This document shows positions 1-7,947 of a stretch of 64,000 bases of DNA, piece by piece; the stretch's first letter is position 1, and the number at the start of each line of letters is the position of its first letter. The notes under the pieces are model-generated. The model was not told where the DNA came from. It searched no databases and saw only the letters and a program-made list of their open reading frames with translations. Source of the stretch: UBA1046 sp964624395 (GTDB lineage: Bacteria > Bacillota > Clostridia > Saccharofermentanales > DTU023); NCBI GenBank assembly GCA_964624395.1, contig CAZUWY010000001.1, forward strand, positions 10,971 through 74,970. The letters run 5' to 3'. The position numbers and the translations under genes are program-made.

Positions 1-604
1 AAAATGCATCCCAGGCGGCTGCAAACTGACCGCCCAGCAGAGCATCCAGCACATGTAGGCCCGTAATGCTGGTTATTGTATATTGAGGGCTGATTCTGCC
101 CCCGATCGTAGGCATTACGGGCAACCAGTAACCGAAAATCAAAATAAATAGAACAGCAAAAACAAAAGTTGGCGTTGCCACAAAAATATAACCTAGAAAT
201 CTCGAGGTATAATCTGGCCATTTATTTTTATGCTGGGCACTTATTACCCCCAAAAGAAGGGCAAAAAACAGGGGAGGAATTCCCGCCCAAAAGACCAATT
301 CTATTGTCGCCGGAGCAAATTCCTTTATATCCTGACTCACCTTGCGCTGAGTAACTGAAGAAATGCCGAAATCGCCCTGCACAGCATTGCCCAGCCAGTA
401 AAAATATTGTACCGGGATACTCTTGTTTAAATGATGCGTCTCCCGGTACTGCTCTATTACTTCTTCGGGAGCATTAGGACCAAGTGCTATCCTGGCGGGA
501 TCCCCGGGCACGGCTTTTACCAGCCCGAACACCACAATACTAAGACCGAGCAAAACCACAATTGAACTCGCCAGACGTCTTACAATGCTTTTGAATAGTA
601 ACAT
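1..604 (-). CDS. dppB: Peptide ABC transporter permease, DppB type (3' end outside window)
   Basis: This is the inner-membrane permease of a dipeptide/oligopeptide importer. It is partial: the N-terminal ~201 residues are present, reading from the ATG at 604 to the window edge with no stop. The N-terminus (MLLFKSIVRRLASS) leads into a first membrane helix, then the family's conserved KAVPGDPARIALGPNAP segment and a YFYWLGNAVQGDFG stretch, all typical of DppB/OppB N-terminal regions. Two more hydrophobic segments follow. It lies 174 bp downstream of the binding-protein gene on the same strand, so it probably belongs to the same transport operon, with the second permease and the ATPases beyond the window. 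Substrate specificity cannot be told from the sequence. Confidence 0.9.
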   Translation of the reverse strand, partial: MLLFKSIVRRLASSIVVLLGLSIVVFGLVKAVPGDPARIALGPNAPEEVIEQYRETHHLNKSIPVQYFYWLGNAVQGDFGISSVTQRKVSQDIKEFAPATIELVFWAGIPPLFFALLLGVISAQHKNKWPDYTSRFLGYIFVATPTFVFAVLFILIFGYWLPVMPTIGGRISPQYTITSITGLHVLDALLGGQFAAAWDAF

Positions 605-702
605 TCGCTTGCTCCTTATCTCGTCTTTAGTATCCCGATCAGGAGAGATAGATATCAATCGCCTGCAATCAGATACGAAACATTGCTCAACTGTTATTAA
701 AG

Positions 703-752
703 ATGTCTAGTCACCCCTTATCTGAATATTCGGATTGGGGATGACTAGACAT
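703..752 (-). terminator. 50-bp near-perfect palindrome between dppA and dppB
   Basis: The arms ATGTCTAGTCA (703-713) and TGACTAGACAT (742-752) pair perfectly, and pairing continues through CCC/GGG and an ATC-GAATATTC core with few mismatches, so the whole 50 bp folds on itself. On the minus strand the hairpin is followed by CTTTAATAAC, a weak T tract. The likely role is a leaky terminator or RNA-stabilising hairpin that lets the binding protein be made in excess over the permease. That role is inference. Confidence 0.5.
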
Positions 753-778
753 GTCAAGATGCTACCTATTGCGTCTGG

Positions 779-2464
779 CTATTTCTTGTCGGGAAACACC
801 TTAATATCGCGCATATAGAGAATATAGCCCATAACCGGGATCTGTTCTTCAGGATTGCCTGCATTCCACTCTACGTAAGAAGCCTGGTAGGCAATGGGTT
901 CCACCAGTTCAACCAGAGGAATCATCACACATTCATCAGCCAGATAATCTTGGATCTCCTGGTATTTTTTAACGCGTTCTTGCTCGTCAATGATGGTGAT
1001 GGATTCATCAATCATGGCGTCCAGCTTGTCGTCATTAATCCAGCTGCAGTTTTGCCAGGTGCCAACTTCCTTGGAGCGGATAGCTGACATCAGGACTGAA
1101 CCAGCTTCAGAATAGTCGCCGGTGAAAACTGTGGTTGTCACATGAGGGGTGGTGTCTTTTGCGGAGGCATTTTCCACCACTTTGGCCCAGGGAGTCTTGA
1201 CCACTTCAACATTCATGCCCACCTGAGTGGCCACTGCCTGAATTAAAAGTGCCAGTTTCTCGCGGTCCGGTGTTTCTGCAATCCAGCAGACTTCGATCGG
1301 ATAATCGTTGAGATTGTCCTTATATTTGGAAAGAGCAATCTCTTCTTCCACCTTGCCAAGGTTAAAGGTGAAATCATACATCTTTTTATGTCCGAGCAAA
1401 GTCTTGGAAATAATGCTGTCGGCCTGCGGAGATCCAGGGAAGATAGTATTGCTGACAACATCATAATCCATCATATAAGCTAGAGCTTTTCTAATATGAG
1501 CATCATCCAGGGGGGCTTTGGCATTATTCAAAATAAGAAAGGCAATATTGCCACCCATGGTGTTCATAATTTCCACGCCTTCCATCTCACTCATAGCCTG
1601 ATTGGTTTCAGAGCTCTGGTAAGAGTCGGCGATCTCAATTTCTTTTCTTTGCATCATGGTTTTGACTGTAACTGATTCGTTTGAGCCAATAGCCTTGAAT
1701 GCTTTGGGATTGTCAGGATCAATGCCGGCCCAGTATTCGGGGAAGACTTCACAGTAAACATGTGAATTAGCAGCGTACTCTTTCACTTGGTAGGGGCCGC
1801 TGCCGGCATCATTTTCAAGCAGGAAAGCTTTGCCATAGTCACCTTGATCTCCGTAGCTGCCCTCGGCATGATTGGCCTTGACCAGCTCACTGTCCAGAAT
1901 ATAAAGTCTGACCAGAGCAGCGGACAAAGTACCGTTACGCGTCTTGCATCTGAACTCAACAGTGGTTTCATCAAGGGCAACAGCTTCTTCAACAGTTGAA
2001 CTGAAAAGATAGCCAAAACCTTCGCCCACTGTGAGCATGCGATCCATGGTGTAAACAACATCATCTGCGGTTAAAGGATTACCGCTGTGGAATTTTATAT
2101 CGTCACGAATTTTGAATGTCCAGACCAGTCCGTCCTCTGATACATCCCATTCTGTCGCAACCCAAGGCTCAACTCCCCCGTCCTTGTTGGGCATTACGAA
2201 TGGATCGTAGACATTAACCAATATGCTCGATGTGCCAAAATCTGAGCCCGCTCCGGGATCAATCTTGGGCGTTGCTGTCAATGTGTAGCGGATGATGCTT
2301 TCATCATCCCCGCTCGTTGTCGTATCTTCCGGCTTTTCATCTTTGCCTGCTTCAGCTGCGGTTTCTTTTGTATCGTCTTGCGGTTTGCTTGTATCTTGGC
2401 TGCAGGCAGCAAGAACAGACAAAAGTAGGGCAATACAGAGAAGCCAAACTACTTTCTTTCTCAT
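779..2464 (-). CDS. dppA: Peptide ABC transporter substrate-binding lipoprotein (SBP family 5)
   Basis: A 561-residue extracytoplasmic solute-binding protein for an oligopeptide/dipeptide importer. The N-terminus is a lipoprotein signal: MRKK, a hydrophobic core, then the lipobox LAAC with the lipidated Cys at residue 21. An acidic, low-complexity linker (about residues 22-53) tethers the domain to the membrane. The mature part has family-5 hallmarks: VATEWDVSEDGLVWTFKIRD, then FHSGNPLTADDVVYT near residues 120-140, and a long C-terminal lobe. The start at 2464 has a strong AAAGGAGG ribosome binding site at 2468-2475. It is transcribed divergently from the LysR gene at 2608, and an inverted repeat (2485-2507) sits in the shared region. 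Exact ligand unknown. Confidence 0.9.
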   Translation of the reverse strand: MRKKVVWLLCIALLLSVLAACSQDTSKPQDDTKETAAEAGKDEKPEDTTTSGDDESIIRYTLTATPKIDPGAGSDFGTSSILVNVYDPFVMPNKDGGVEPWVATEWDVSEDGLVWTFKIRDDIKFHSGNPLTADDVVYTMDRMLTVGEGFGYLFSSTVEEAVALDETTVEFRCKTRNGTLSAALVRLYILDSELVKANHAEGSYGDQGDYGKAFLLENDAGSGPYQVKEYAANSHVYCEVFPEYWAGIDPDNPKAFKAIGSNESVTVKTMMQRKEIEIADSYQSSETNQAMSEMEGVEIMNTMGGNIAFLILNNAKAPLDDAHIRKALAYMMDYDVVSNTIFPGSPQADSIISKTLLGHKKMYDFTFNLGKVEEEIALSKYKDNLNDYPIEVCWIAETPDREKLALLIQAVATQVGMNVEVVKTPWAKVVENASAKDTTPHVTTTVFTGDYSEAGSVLMSAIRSKEVGTWQNCSWINDDKLDAMIDESITIIDEQERVKKYQEIQDYLADECVMIPLVELVEPIAYQASYVEWNAGNPEEQIPVMGYILYMRDIKVFPDKK

Positions 2465-2483
2465 GGGGAAACCTCCTTTAGGC

Positions 2484-2507
2484 TATACTATTTGGGGATT
2501 ATAGTAT
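2484..2507. promoter_or_regulatory. Inverted repeat ATACTAT-N9-ATAGTAT in the dppA/LysR intergenic region
   Basis: ATACTAT (2485-2491) and ATAGTAT (2501-2507) are perfect inverted arms around a 9-bp spacer. On the minus strand the right arm contains TATAAT, which would serve as a -10 box for dppA, but no good -35 is visible. This is the pattern expected for an activator-dependent promoter, and the divergent LysR protein is the obvious candidate. Similar arms occur before the second ABC binding-protein gene (37877-37906). Confidence 0.45.
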
Positions 2508-2607
2508 GTAGAAATGTGTCCGATGTACGTTTATTGTATCATTTTTGCTATACTGCAATTGATTAAAAATCATTATCACTGAATAAAATCTACTTATAGA
2601 GGATGAA

Positions 2608-3519
2608 ATGCTTAATAACAAATTGCTTACTTTCTTGAGTCTTTGCCAGACTAAGAGCTTTACAAAAGCGGCTGAACTTCTGCATATTACACAGCCCGCA
2701 GTATCTCAGCAGATCAAGGCTTTGGAAGAAGAGTATAAAACCAAGTTATACTTTTGTGAAGGTCGCGAGGTTAATCTCACTCCTGCCGGCCTTTATCTTT
2801 TTCAGTTCGCCAATTCTATCTATCTTGATTCCCTGCGCATGAGAGAACAACTGACCGCAGTCAGGTCCGACCCCATGGAGCTGCGCATCGGAGCTGAGCT
2901 TTCAACCGGGGAATCATTTCTGCCTGATCTGCTGGTCGCCTTTATCAAGTCAAACCCGGATCATGAGATCTCGGTGATCATTGAAAACTCCTCCACCCTG
3001 TCGCGCAAGCTGGAAGACGGGGAACTTGATTTTTTAATCATTGACGAATCCTTCTCCAAAGCAGAGTTTGAGTTTTACCCTCTCTGTAACGGCACTACAG
3101 TCTGCGTCTGTCCCGCTGAGCATCCGTTGGCAGACAAAGAGGTAGAGATAGAAGAGCTTTACGATAATACGCTGATAATGTCTGTCAAGGGAACTCCCTC
3201 CAGGAAACGGCTGGATACGATTTTTCAAGAAAACGGCATTTCTGCCTATTCTTTTCCCCGCCGAATTGAAATCTCCAACAGCCTTACTGTCGTCAAGCAG
3301 TTAATTAAAAACAATGTTGGCATTGCCTTTCACTATAAAAGTGCAGTCTCCAGAGAATTAAACAGTGGTTTTTTCAAGCAGATAAAAATCAAGGGCTTTT
3401 TCGAGCAGCATTCATATAACCTGGTCGCTGTGCGCAACAGCTATTTTCGCCCCTCCCATGTTTCCTTCATTCAGTTTTGCCAGGATTTTCTGAGCAAGAT
3501 GGATATCTGCATAAATTAA
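2608..3519 (+). CDS. LysR-family transcriptional regulator
   Basis: A 303-residue LysR-type regulator. The N-terminal winged helix-turn-helix is clear: FLSLCQTKSFTKAAELLHIT, QPAVSQQIKALEEEY and the family's LTPAG motif within residues 1-65. Residues ~90-300 form the usual effector-binding domain. The start at 2608 follows AGAGGA at a spacing of about 7. LysR proteins usually control a divergent neighbour, so the peptide transporter at 2464 is the likely target, and the effector might be an amino acid or peptide. The gene is followed by a strong hairpin terminator. Nothing in the sequence reveals the effector. Confidence 0.92.
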   Translation: MLNNKLLTFLSLCQTKSFTKAAELLHITQPAVSQQIKALEEEYKTKLYFCEGREVNLTPAGLYLFQFANSIYLDSLRMREQLTAVRSDPMELRIGAELSTGESFLPDLLVAFIKSNPDHEISVIIENSSTLSRKLEDGELDFLIIDESFSKAEFEFYPLCNGTTVCVCPAEHPLADKEVEIEELYDNTLIMSVKGTPSRKRLDTIFQENGISAYSFPRRIEISNSLTVVKQLIKNNVGIAFHYKSAVSRELNSGFFKQIKIKGFFEQHSYNLVAVRNSYFRPSHVSFIQFCQDFLSKMDICIN

Positions 3520-3596
3520 AGGCTGCCCGGGAGTTTATCCAGAGCAGCCTCAAAATTTTTTAGCGGCCTGCCCAGAGCAGGTCTTTTGTTTTTTAT
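3520..3596. terminator. Two adjacent hairpin terminators between convergent LysR and tnaA genes
   Basis: First hairpin: AGGCTGC (3520-3526) pairs with GCAGCCT (3544-3550), followed by CAAAATTTTTT. Second: CCTGC (3567-3571) with GCAGG (3577-3581), followed by TCTTTTGTTTTTT. Both end plus-strand transcription. The first also has TTTAATTT on its minus-strand side, so the pair probably also ends tnaA. Confidence 0.7.
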
Positions 3597-4972
3597 TCCA
3601 GAGGTTCCAGCCTGGCGGTGAAATGACGCAGAACCTGTGTCTGCCAGACAATCCTATAGCCTTTCAGACTATGAGCTTTTTCACTCACAGTAATTAATGT
3701 CTTGGCAATATGATCTAAATGAGCCTGCGTATAGACTCTCCTAGGAATGCAAAAGCGGGCAAATTCAAGTTCTGCTTCCAGCTGTTCGCCGGTTTCAGGA
3801 TCTAAATCCAGCATAAAGCTGCCGATATCGCAGCCACGTATGCCCCCCTCCAGATAGGCTTCAATAACAAGCGCCTGGCCCGGGAACTGGTAATAGGCAA
3901 TCTGCGGCAGGATTTTTCTGGCATCAACAAAGACTGCATGGCCTCCGGTGGGATATTGAATCGGCACACCGCCAGCCCGCAATTTATCGCCTAGATATCT
4001 GATCTGCCCCAGCCGATAGGCCAAATAATCTTCGTCGATGGCTTCATAAAGTCCGATTGCCAATGCCTCCAAATCACGTCCGGCTAAGCCGCCGTATGTC
4101 AAAAAGCCTTCATAGGGCACTGTCAGCGCCTGAATTTTGGTAAACAGATCCTGATCATCCCTGACCCCGATCAGCCCTCCCATATTGACAATGCCGTCTT
4201 TTTTAGCGGACATGGTGAAGCAATCGGCGTAACCAAACATTTCTCTGGTGATATCGAGAATACTGTGCTCAGCATAGCCTTCCTCGCGCTCCTTGATGAA
4301 CATGGCGTTTTCAGCAAATCTAGCTCCGTCGATGGTCAAAACAATGCCGTATTCTCCGGCAATCTCAGACACTTCACGCATATTCGCCATCGAGACAGGC
4401 TGGCCACCGGCAGAGTTATTGGTAATTGTCATGACAATTACGCCTATGTTTTCTGCTCCCTTGTCCACAATGAATTTTCTCAGCCTTTCACAATCCATAT
4501 TGCCTTTGAAGGGATGGACAGTCTCCGTCTCATGGGCAGTCTCATCGACCAGATCAACCGGTTTGGCTTTACAGAGATTTATATGGCCGCGGGTGGTGTC
4601 AAAATGCGTATTGGCTACAGAATACTGGCCTTCTTTGAGTAGGCAGGGATAAAGAATCTTTTCAGCAGCCCTGCCCTGATGCACCGGCTGGACATAACGG
4701 CAGGCAAAGATATCTCTGACCGTATCTCTTAATTTAAAATAGCTGTCTGCACCGGCATAACTTTCGTCTCCAATCATCATTCCTGCCCATTGATCATCGC
4801 TCATGGCGTTGGTTCCGCTGTCTGTCAAAAGATCTATATAGACTGCTTTGCTTGGCAGAGCAAACATATTGTAATTGGCTTTTTTGATGGCTTCTGCTCT
4901 TTCTGCTCTACTGCTTTTATTCAATCGTTCAACCATCTTGATCCGAAAAGGTTCTGCGATATAGTTCGACAT
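3593..4972 (-). CDS. tnaA: Tryptophanase (tryptophan indole-lyase)
   Basis: A PLP-dependent beta-eliminating lyase of 459 residues, splitting L-tryptophan into indole, pyruvate and ammonia. It opens MSNYIAEPFRIKMVERL and carries the family signatures YIDLLTDSGTNAMSDDQWAGMM, SAGGQPVSMANM and SAKKD (the second Lys binds PLP). It must be separated from tyrosine phenol-lyase: near the C-terminus it reads GIRGCDIGSFML, with Ile-Gly-Ser-Phe as in tryptophanases where phenol-lyases have the substrate-binding Arg (SMERG). I chose the ATG at 4972 because it matches the family start and has AAGGAAA just upstream; an upstream in-frame codon at 5023 lacks family similarity. It lies 96 bp downstream of the SatP-type gene, possibly cotranscribed. 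No TnaC-like leader peptide was seen. Confidence 0.9.
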   Translation of the reverse strand: MSNYIAEPFRIKMVERLNKSSRAERAEAIKKANYNMFALPSKAVYIDLLTDSGTNAMSDDQWAGMMIGDESYAGADSYFKLRDTVRDIFACRYVQPVHQGRAAEKILYPCLLKEGQYSVANTHFDTTRGHINLCKAKPVDLVDETAHETETVHPFKGNMDCERLRKFIVDKGAENIGVIVMTITNNSAGGQPVSMANMREVSEIAGEYGIVLTIDGARFAENAMFIKEREEGYAEHSILDITREMFGYADCFTMSAKKDGIVNMGGLIGVRDDQDLFTKIQALTVPYEGFLTYGGLAGRDLEALAIGLYEAIDEDYLAYRLGQIRYLGDKLRAGGVPIQYPTGGHAVFVDARKILPQIAYYQFPGQALVIEAYLEGGIRGCDIGSFMLDLDPETGEQLEAELEFARFCIPRRVYTQAHLDHIAKTLITVSEKAHSLKGYRIVWQTQVLRHFTARLEPLE

Positions 4973-5068
4973 CTTATTTCCTTTCTTCTGACTTGAGCTA
5001 CAGATTTTCTCTATCTTCTGCATTAATGCAGTACTTGCAGTTTAAATGACAGTTCTTCTCTAGAAGGA

Positions 5069-5662
5069 CTAAACCTCACCGAGCGGCCAGATAGGTTTCT
5101 TATACAGCTCATTTAACACCTGAGCCAGGCCGGCATAGATGGCAGAGAAGCCGCAGATAATACCTTCGAAGCCAGCTATCCTTGTAATGATTTCGCTGCC
5201 GGTAAAATCACCAAGAGCCAGCAGGGCAAACAAGATGGTCAGCGAGCCAAAGACAAATTGCAAAGCTTTATTTAATTTCAAAGTGCCAATAAACATAACT
5301 CCGGTAAAAATTCCCCACATTAAAAGATAAAAGCCCATCGCATTGGCACAGGCTCCGTCAACAGTACAAATATCCGGCATAATCAAAAGAGCAACCAGCG
5401 AAAGCCAGAAAAGGCCGTAGGAAGTAAAAGCCGTCGTCCCGAAGGTATTATTTTTCTTCCACTCCATAATGCCCGCAATCACCTGGGCCAAGCCGCCGTA
5501 AAAAATACCCATGGCCAGAATCATTGAACTCATCGGTATGAAGCCGGCATTATGAATATTCAACAGCACTGTGGTCATGCCAAAGCCCAACAAGCCCAAA
5601 GGGGCTGGGTTTGATGTGTTGTCTTTGATCGTGACAAAATTTCCTGCATCATTTTTATCCAT
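5069..5662 (-). CDS. Acetate/succinate transporter, GPR1/FUN34/YaaH (SatP) family
   Basis: A 197-residue integral membrane protein with about six hydrophobic helices. The family signature is at the N-terminus: NPAPLGLLGFGMTTVLLN (about residues 19-36), then FYGGLAQVIAGIMEWKKNNTFG and the SYGLFWLSL segment typical of SatP/YaaH. These proteins move acetate, succinate or related short acids. Next to tryptophanase, which yields pyruvate, it could export or exchange the acetate made from it, but that is inference. ATG at 5662 follows AAAAGGAGA. An extended -10 promoter lies 33 bp upstream. Confidence 0.9.
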   Translation of the reverse strand: MDKNDAGNFVTIKDNTSNPAPLGLLGFGMTTVLLNIHNAGFIPMSSMILAMGIFYGGLAQVIAGIMEWKKNNTFGTTAFTSYGLFWLSLVALLIMPDICTVDGACANAMGFYLLMWGIFTGVMFIGTLKLNKALQFVFGSLTILFALLALGDFTGSEIITRIAGFEGIICGFSAIYAGLAQVLNELYKKPIWPLGEV

Positions 5663-5694
5663 TAAAAATGTCTCCTTTTAATTAATTGTTCTCC

Positions 5695-5703
5695 ATTATA
5701 GCA
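5695..5703 (-). promoter_or_regulatory. Extended -10 promoter before the SatP-type gene
   Basis: Reading the minus strand, TGC-TATAAT (5703 to 5695) is a perfect -10 box with the TG extension. No TTGACA-like -35 is seen at 17 bp, as is common for extended -10 promoters. Transcription would start near 5688, giving a leader of about 25 nt. Confidence 0.5.
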
Positions 5704-5742
5704 AAGGTCTGCTTCACTTATACTTTTTATCTTAACTGCCAG

Positions 5743-5777
5743 AAAAAATCCGGCCGGGAAAAATTCTCAGCCGGATT
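5743..5777 (-). terminator. Intrinsic terminator of the serC-serA-DUF1015 operon
   Basis: On the minus strand the arm AATCCGGC (5777-5770) pairs with GCCGGATT (5754-5747), followed by TTTTTTC. It lies 20 bp after the DUF1015 stop codon and closes the three-gene operon. Confidence 0.8.
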
Positions 5778-5796
5778 ATCCGGAAATACAAATATT

Positions 5797-7047
5797 TTAG
5801 TCAGATAATTTGTGCACAAAAAGTCCTGATCTCAGCTTGGGCTCAAACCAGGTTGATTTGGGCGGCATAATCATGTCTGCATCCGCAATGGCCAGAAGTT
5901 CAGCCATGGTGGTCGGATACAAGGAAAATGCCACCGCCTCGCCGGCATCCACTCGATCAGCCAGCTCCTGAAGGCCTCTGATCCCGCCGATAAAATCTAT
6001 TCTCTCATCGGTTCTCGGATCTTTAATCGCAAGAATTGGATCAAGAAGATTTTGCTGCAAAATAGAGACATCCAGAATGTCAATTAAATTCTTACCGATA
6101 AATAATTGTTCTTTGGCGATCAATTCATACCAGCAGCCGTTCAGATACATGCCGAAATATCCTTTGTCCTGGGGACGATAGGGCTTGGGCTCAGACTGCT
6201 TGTTGACTATAAAGCCCTCTTCCAGCTTTTCTAAGAACTCAGCCGTTGACAGATTGTTCAAATCCTTGACCACGCGGTTGTAATCCATAATGTGCAGGTC
6301 TTCATCAGGGAAAATTACAGCCAGAAAATAGTTAAACTCTGCTTCCGGTCCGGCGGCGGGATACTTTTCTCTGCGCCTGAGACCGACCTTGGCAGCGGAG
6401 GCACTGCGATGATGCCCGTCAGCAATATAAAGATAATCCACCTCGGCAAAAGAGGAGTTAATCTCAGCTATCAGTCTGTCATCGGAAATGGCCCAGAGAT
6501 AATGGCCGATGCCATCCTCACTGGCAAAACCGGCATAGGGCTGATTGATTTTAATGTATTCATCCAAGAGATAATCTATTTCATCTCTTTGACGATAAGT
6601 TAAAAAAATAGGGGCTGTATTGGCATCGCAATAATCAAAATTATTGATGCGGTCCAATTCCTTCACCTCTCTGGTAAACTCATGCTTCTTGATCTTATTT
6701 TCCAGATACTCATCAACTGACACAGTCGCCACCAGACCTGTTTGCACTCTGCCGGCCATAATCTGCCTGTAGATATAAAACATCGGCTTTTCATCCTGCA
6801 CCAGATTACCGTCTGCTTCCAGCTTAGTTAAAGCCTCTTTTGCCTTGAGATAGACCTGAGGGTCATAGGGGTCAGTCTCATCAGGCAGGGCTATTTCAGA
6901 TCGCGACACATAAAGGAAGCTCAGTGGATTGCCGGCAGCCATCTGCTTGGCCTCTGCCCTGTTCATGACATCATAGGGTAAAGCTGCAATCAGCTCTTCT
7001 TTTCCTTCAGCAGGTCTCAAGGCTTTAAATGGTCTAACAACCGCCAT
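5797..7047 (-). CDS. DUF1015 family protein in a serine-biosynthesis operon
   Basis: A 416-residue protein of the DUF1015 family. It begins MAVVRPFKALRP and has the characteristic early ALPYDVM and NPLSFLYVSRSE blocks, and a central YIADGHHRSASAA motif. The last gene of the operon, it overlaps the serA stop by one base (TAATG), with AAGGAGG inside the end of serA. In many anaerobes this family travels with serA and serC, as here. The DGHHR core resembles the motif of ParB/sulfiredoxin-fold serine kinases (SerK/SbnI). A role in interconverting serine and phosphoserine would fit an operon lacking serB, but that is inference from motif and context, recalled rather than checked. Confidence 0.85.
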   Translation of the reverse strand: MAVVRPFKALRPAEGKEELIAALPYDVMNRAEAKQMAAGNPLSFLYVSRSEIALPDETDPYDPQVYLKAKEALTKLEADGNLVQDEKPMFYIYRQIMAGRVQTGLVATVSVDEYLENKIKKHEFTREVKELDRINNFDYCDANTAPIFLTYRQRDEIDYLLDEYIKINQPYAGFASEDGIGHYLWAISDDRLIAEINSSFAEVDYLYIADGHHRSASAAKVGLRRREKYPAAGPEAEFNYFLAVIFPDEDLHIMDYNRVVKDLNNLSTAEFLEKLEEGFIVNKQSEPKPYRPQDKGYFGMYLNGCWYELIAKEQLFIGKNLIDILDVSILQQNLLDPILAIKDPRTDERIDFIGGIRGLQELADRVDAGEAVAFSLYPTTMAELLAIADADMIMPPKSTWFEPKLRSGLFVHKLSD

Positions 7048-7946
7048 TACAAAACCTCCTTAATGATTGCTACAATCTCACTGCCGATACGGGCCTGTGC
7101 CTCTTTGGTCGCAGCAGCGATATGAGGGGTGAGCACTGCCAGAGAGCAAGACATCAGGCGTTCATTTTTCGTCGGTTCCTCAGTAAAGACATCGATACCG
7201 GCGCCGCCCAGTTTTCCGGACTCCAAAGCGTCAACAAGAGCATCCTCGTCAACGACACCTCCGCGGGCACAGTTGATAATATAAGCTCCGTCTTTCATCA
7301 GAGAAATTTCCTCTCTGCCCACCAGAGGTTTATCCGTGCTGCCGGAAATCAAGATAGCCAGGAAATCTGCCTCGCGCAGAACTTCTTCCTTGCTTTTTTG
7401 CACAGCTCCCTCGTAATGATAATTCGCTGTGCGGCGATGAAAAATTATCTTCATGCCCAGAGCCATCGCCTTATCTGCCAGACATTGTCCAATTCTGCCA
7501 AAACCAATAAAACCCAGGGTCTTGCCATAAATCTCAGTCCCACTGTACTGTTTTTTCAGCCATTTGCCCTGGCGCATGGTCGAAGTCGCCTCCCCAATAT
7601 GTCTGCAGGCGGCAAGCATATGACCCAATACCATTTCAGCAACAGCGTTGCTGGAGGCAGCGGGTGTGTTTCTAACTGTGATGCCTTTTGCTTCAGCATA
7701 GTCAACATTAATATTGTCCACACCGACACCGCCGCGGATTATGAGTTTTAATCTGCCAGCGGCACCGGCATCAATCTCCGCATCTCTAATTTTGGTGGCG
7801 CTGCGCACAACAACAGAGTCCACTTCAGCCAGCCTGGCCAGCAGTTCTTCTCCTTCATACTTATCGACATCAACAATAAAACCAGTATCTTCCAGCTCTT
7901 TTTTTGCCAGAGCGTCCATGCCGTCATTTGCCAGAATAATTTTCAT
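7047..7946 (-). CDS. serA: D-3-phosphoglycerate dehydrogenase-type 2-hydroxyacid dehydrogenase
   Basis: A 299-residue NAD-dependent D-isomer 2-hydroxyacid dehydrogenase. It has the Rossmann motif GFGRIG (in LGFIGFGRIGQCLA), the substrate-site Arg in NCARGGVVDEDAL, and the catalytic His in PHIAAATKEA. Paired with a class-V aminotransferase it is best read as 3-phosphoglycerate dehydrogenase, the first step of serine synthesis. It is short, lacking the C-terminal ACT domain of long SerA forms, so allosteric serine inhibition through ACT is not expected. Its ATG lies one base after the serC stop (TGAgATG), with GGAGG inside serC. A glyoxylate- or hydroxypyruvate-specific enzyme cannot be excluded. 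Confidence 0.85.
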   Translation of the reverse strand: MKIILANDGMDALAKKELEDTGFIVDVDKYEGEELLARLAEVDSVVVRSATKIRDAEIDAGAAGRLKLIIRGGVGVDNINVDYAEAKGITVRNTPAASSNAVAEMVLGHMLAACRHIGEATSTMRQGKWLKKQYSGTEIYGKTLGFIGFGRIGQCLADKAMALGMKIIFHRRTANYHYEGAVQKSKEEVLREADFLAILISGSTDKPLVGREEISLMKDGAYIINCARGGVVDEDALVDALESGKLGGAGIDVFTEEPTKNERLMSCSLAVLTPHIAAATKEAQARIGSEIVAIIKEVL

Positions 7947-7947
7947 C

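Noticed and set aside
169..354. Plus-strand 61-codon frame near the left edge
   Set aside because: It lies opposite the dppB permease, whose minus-strand reading gives clear family motifs.
3593..4972. Tyrosine phenol-lyase instead of tryptophanase
   Set aside because: The residue that is Arg in phenol-lyases (SMERG region) is replaced by the tryptophanase-type IGSF sequence.
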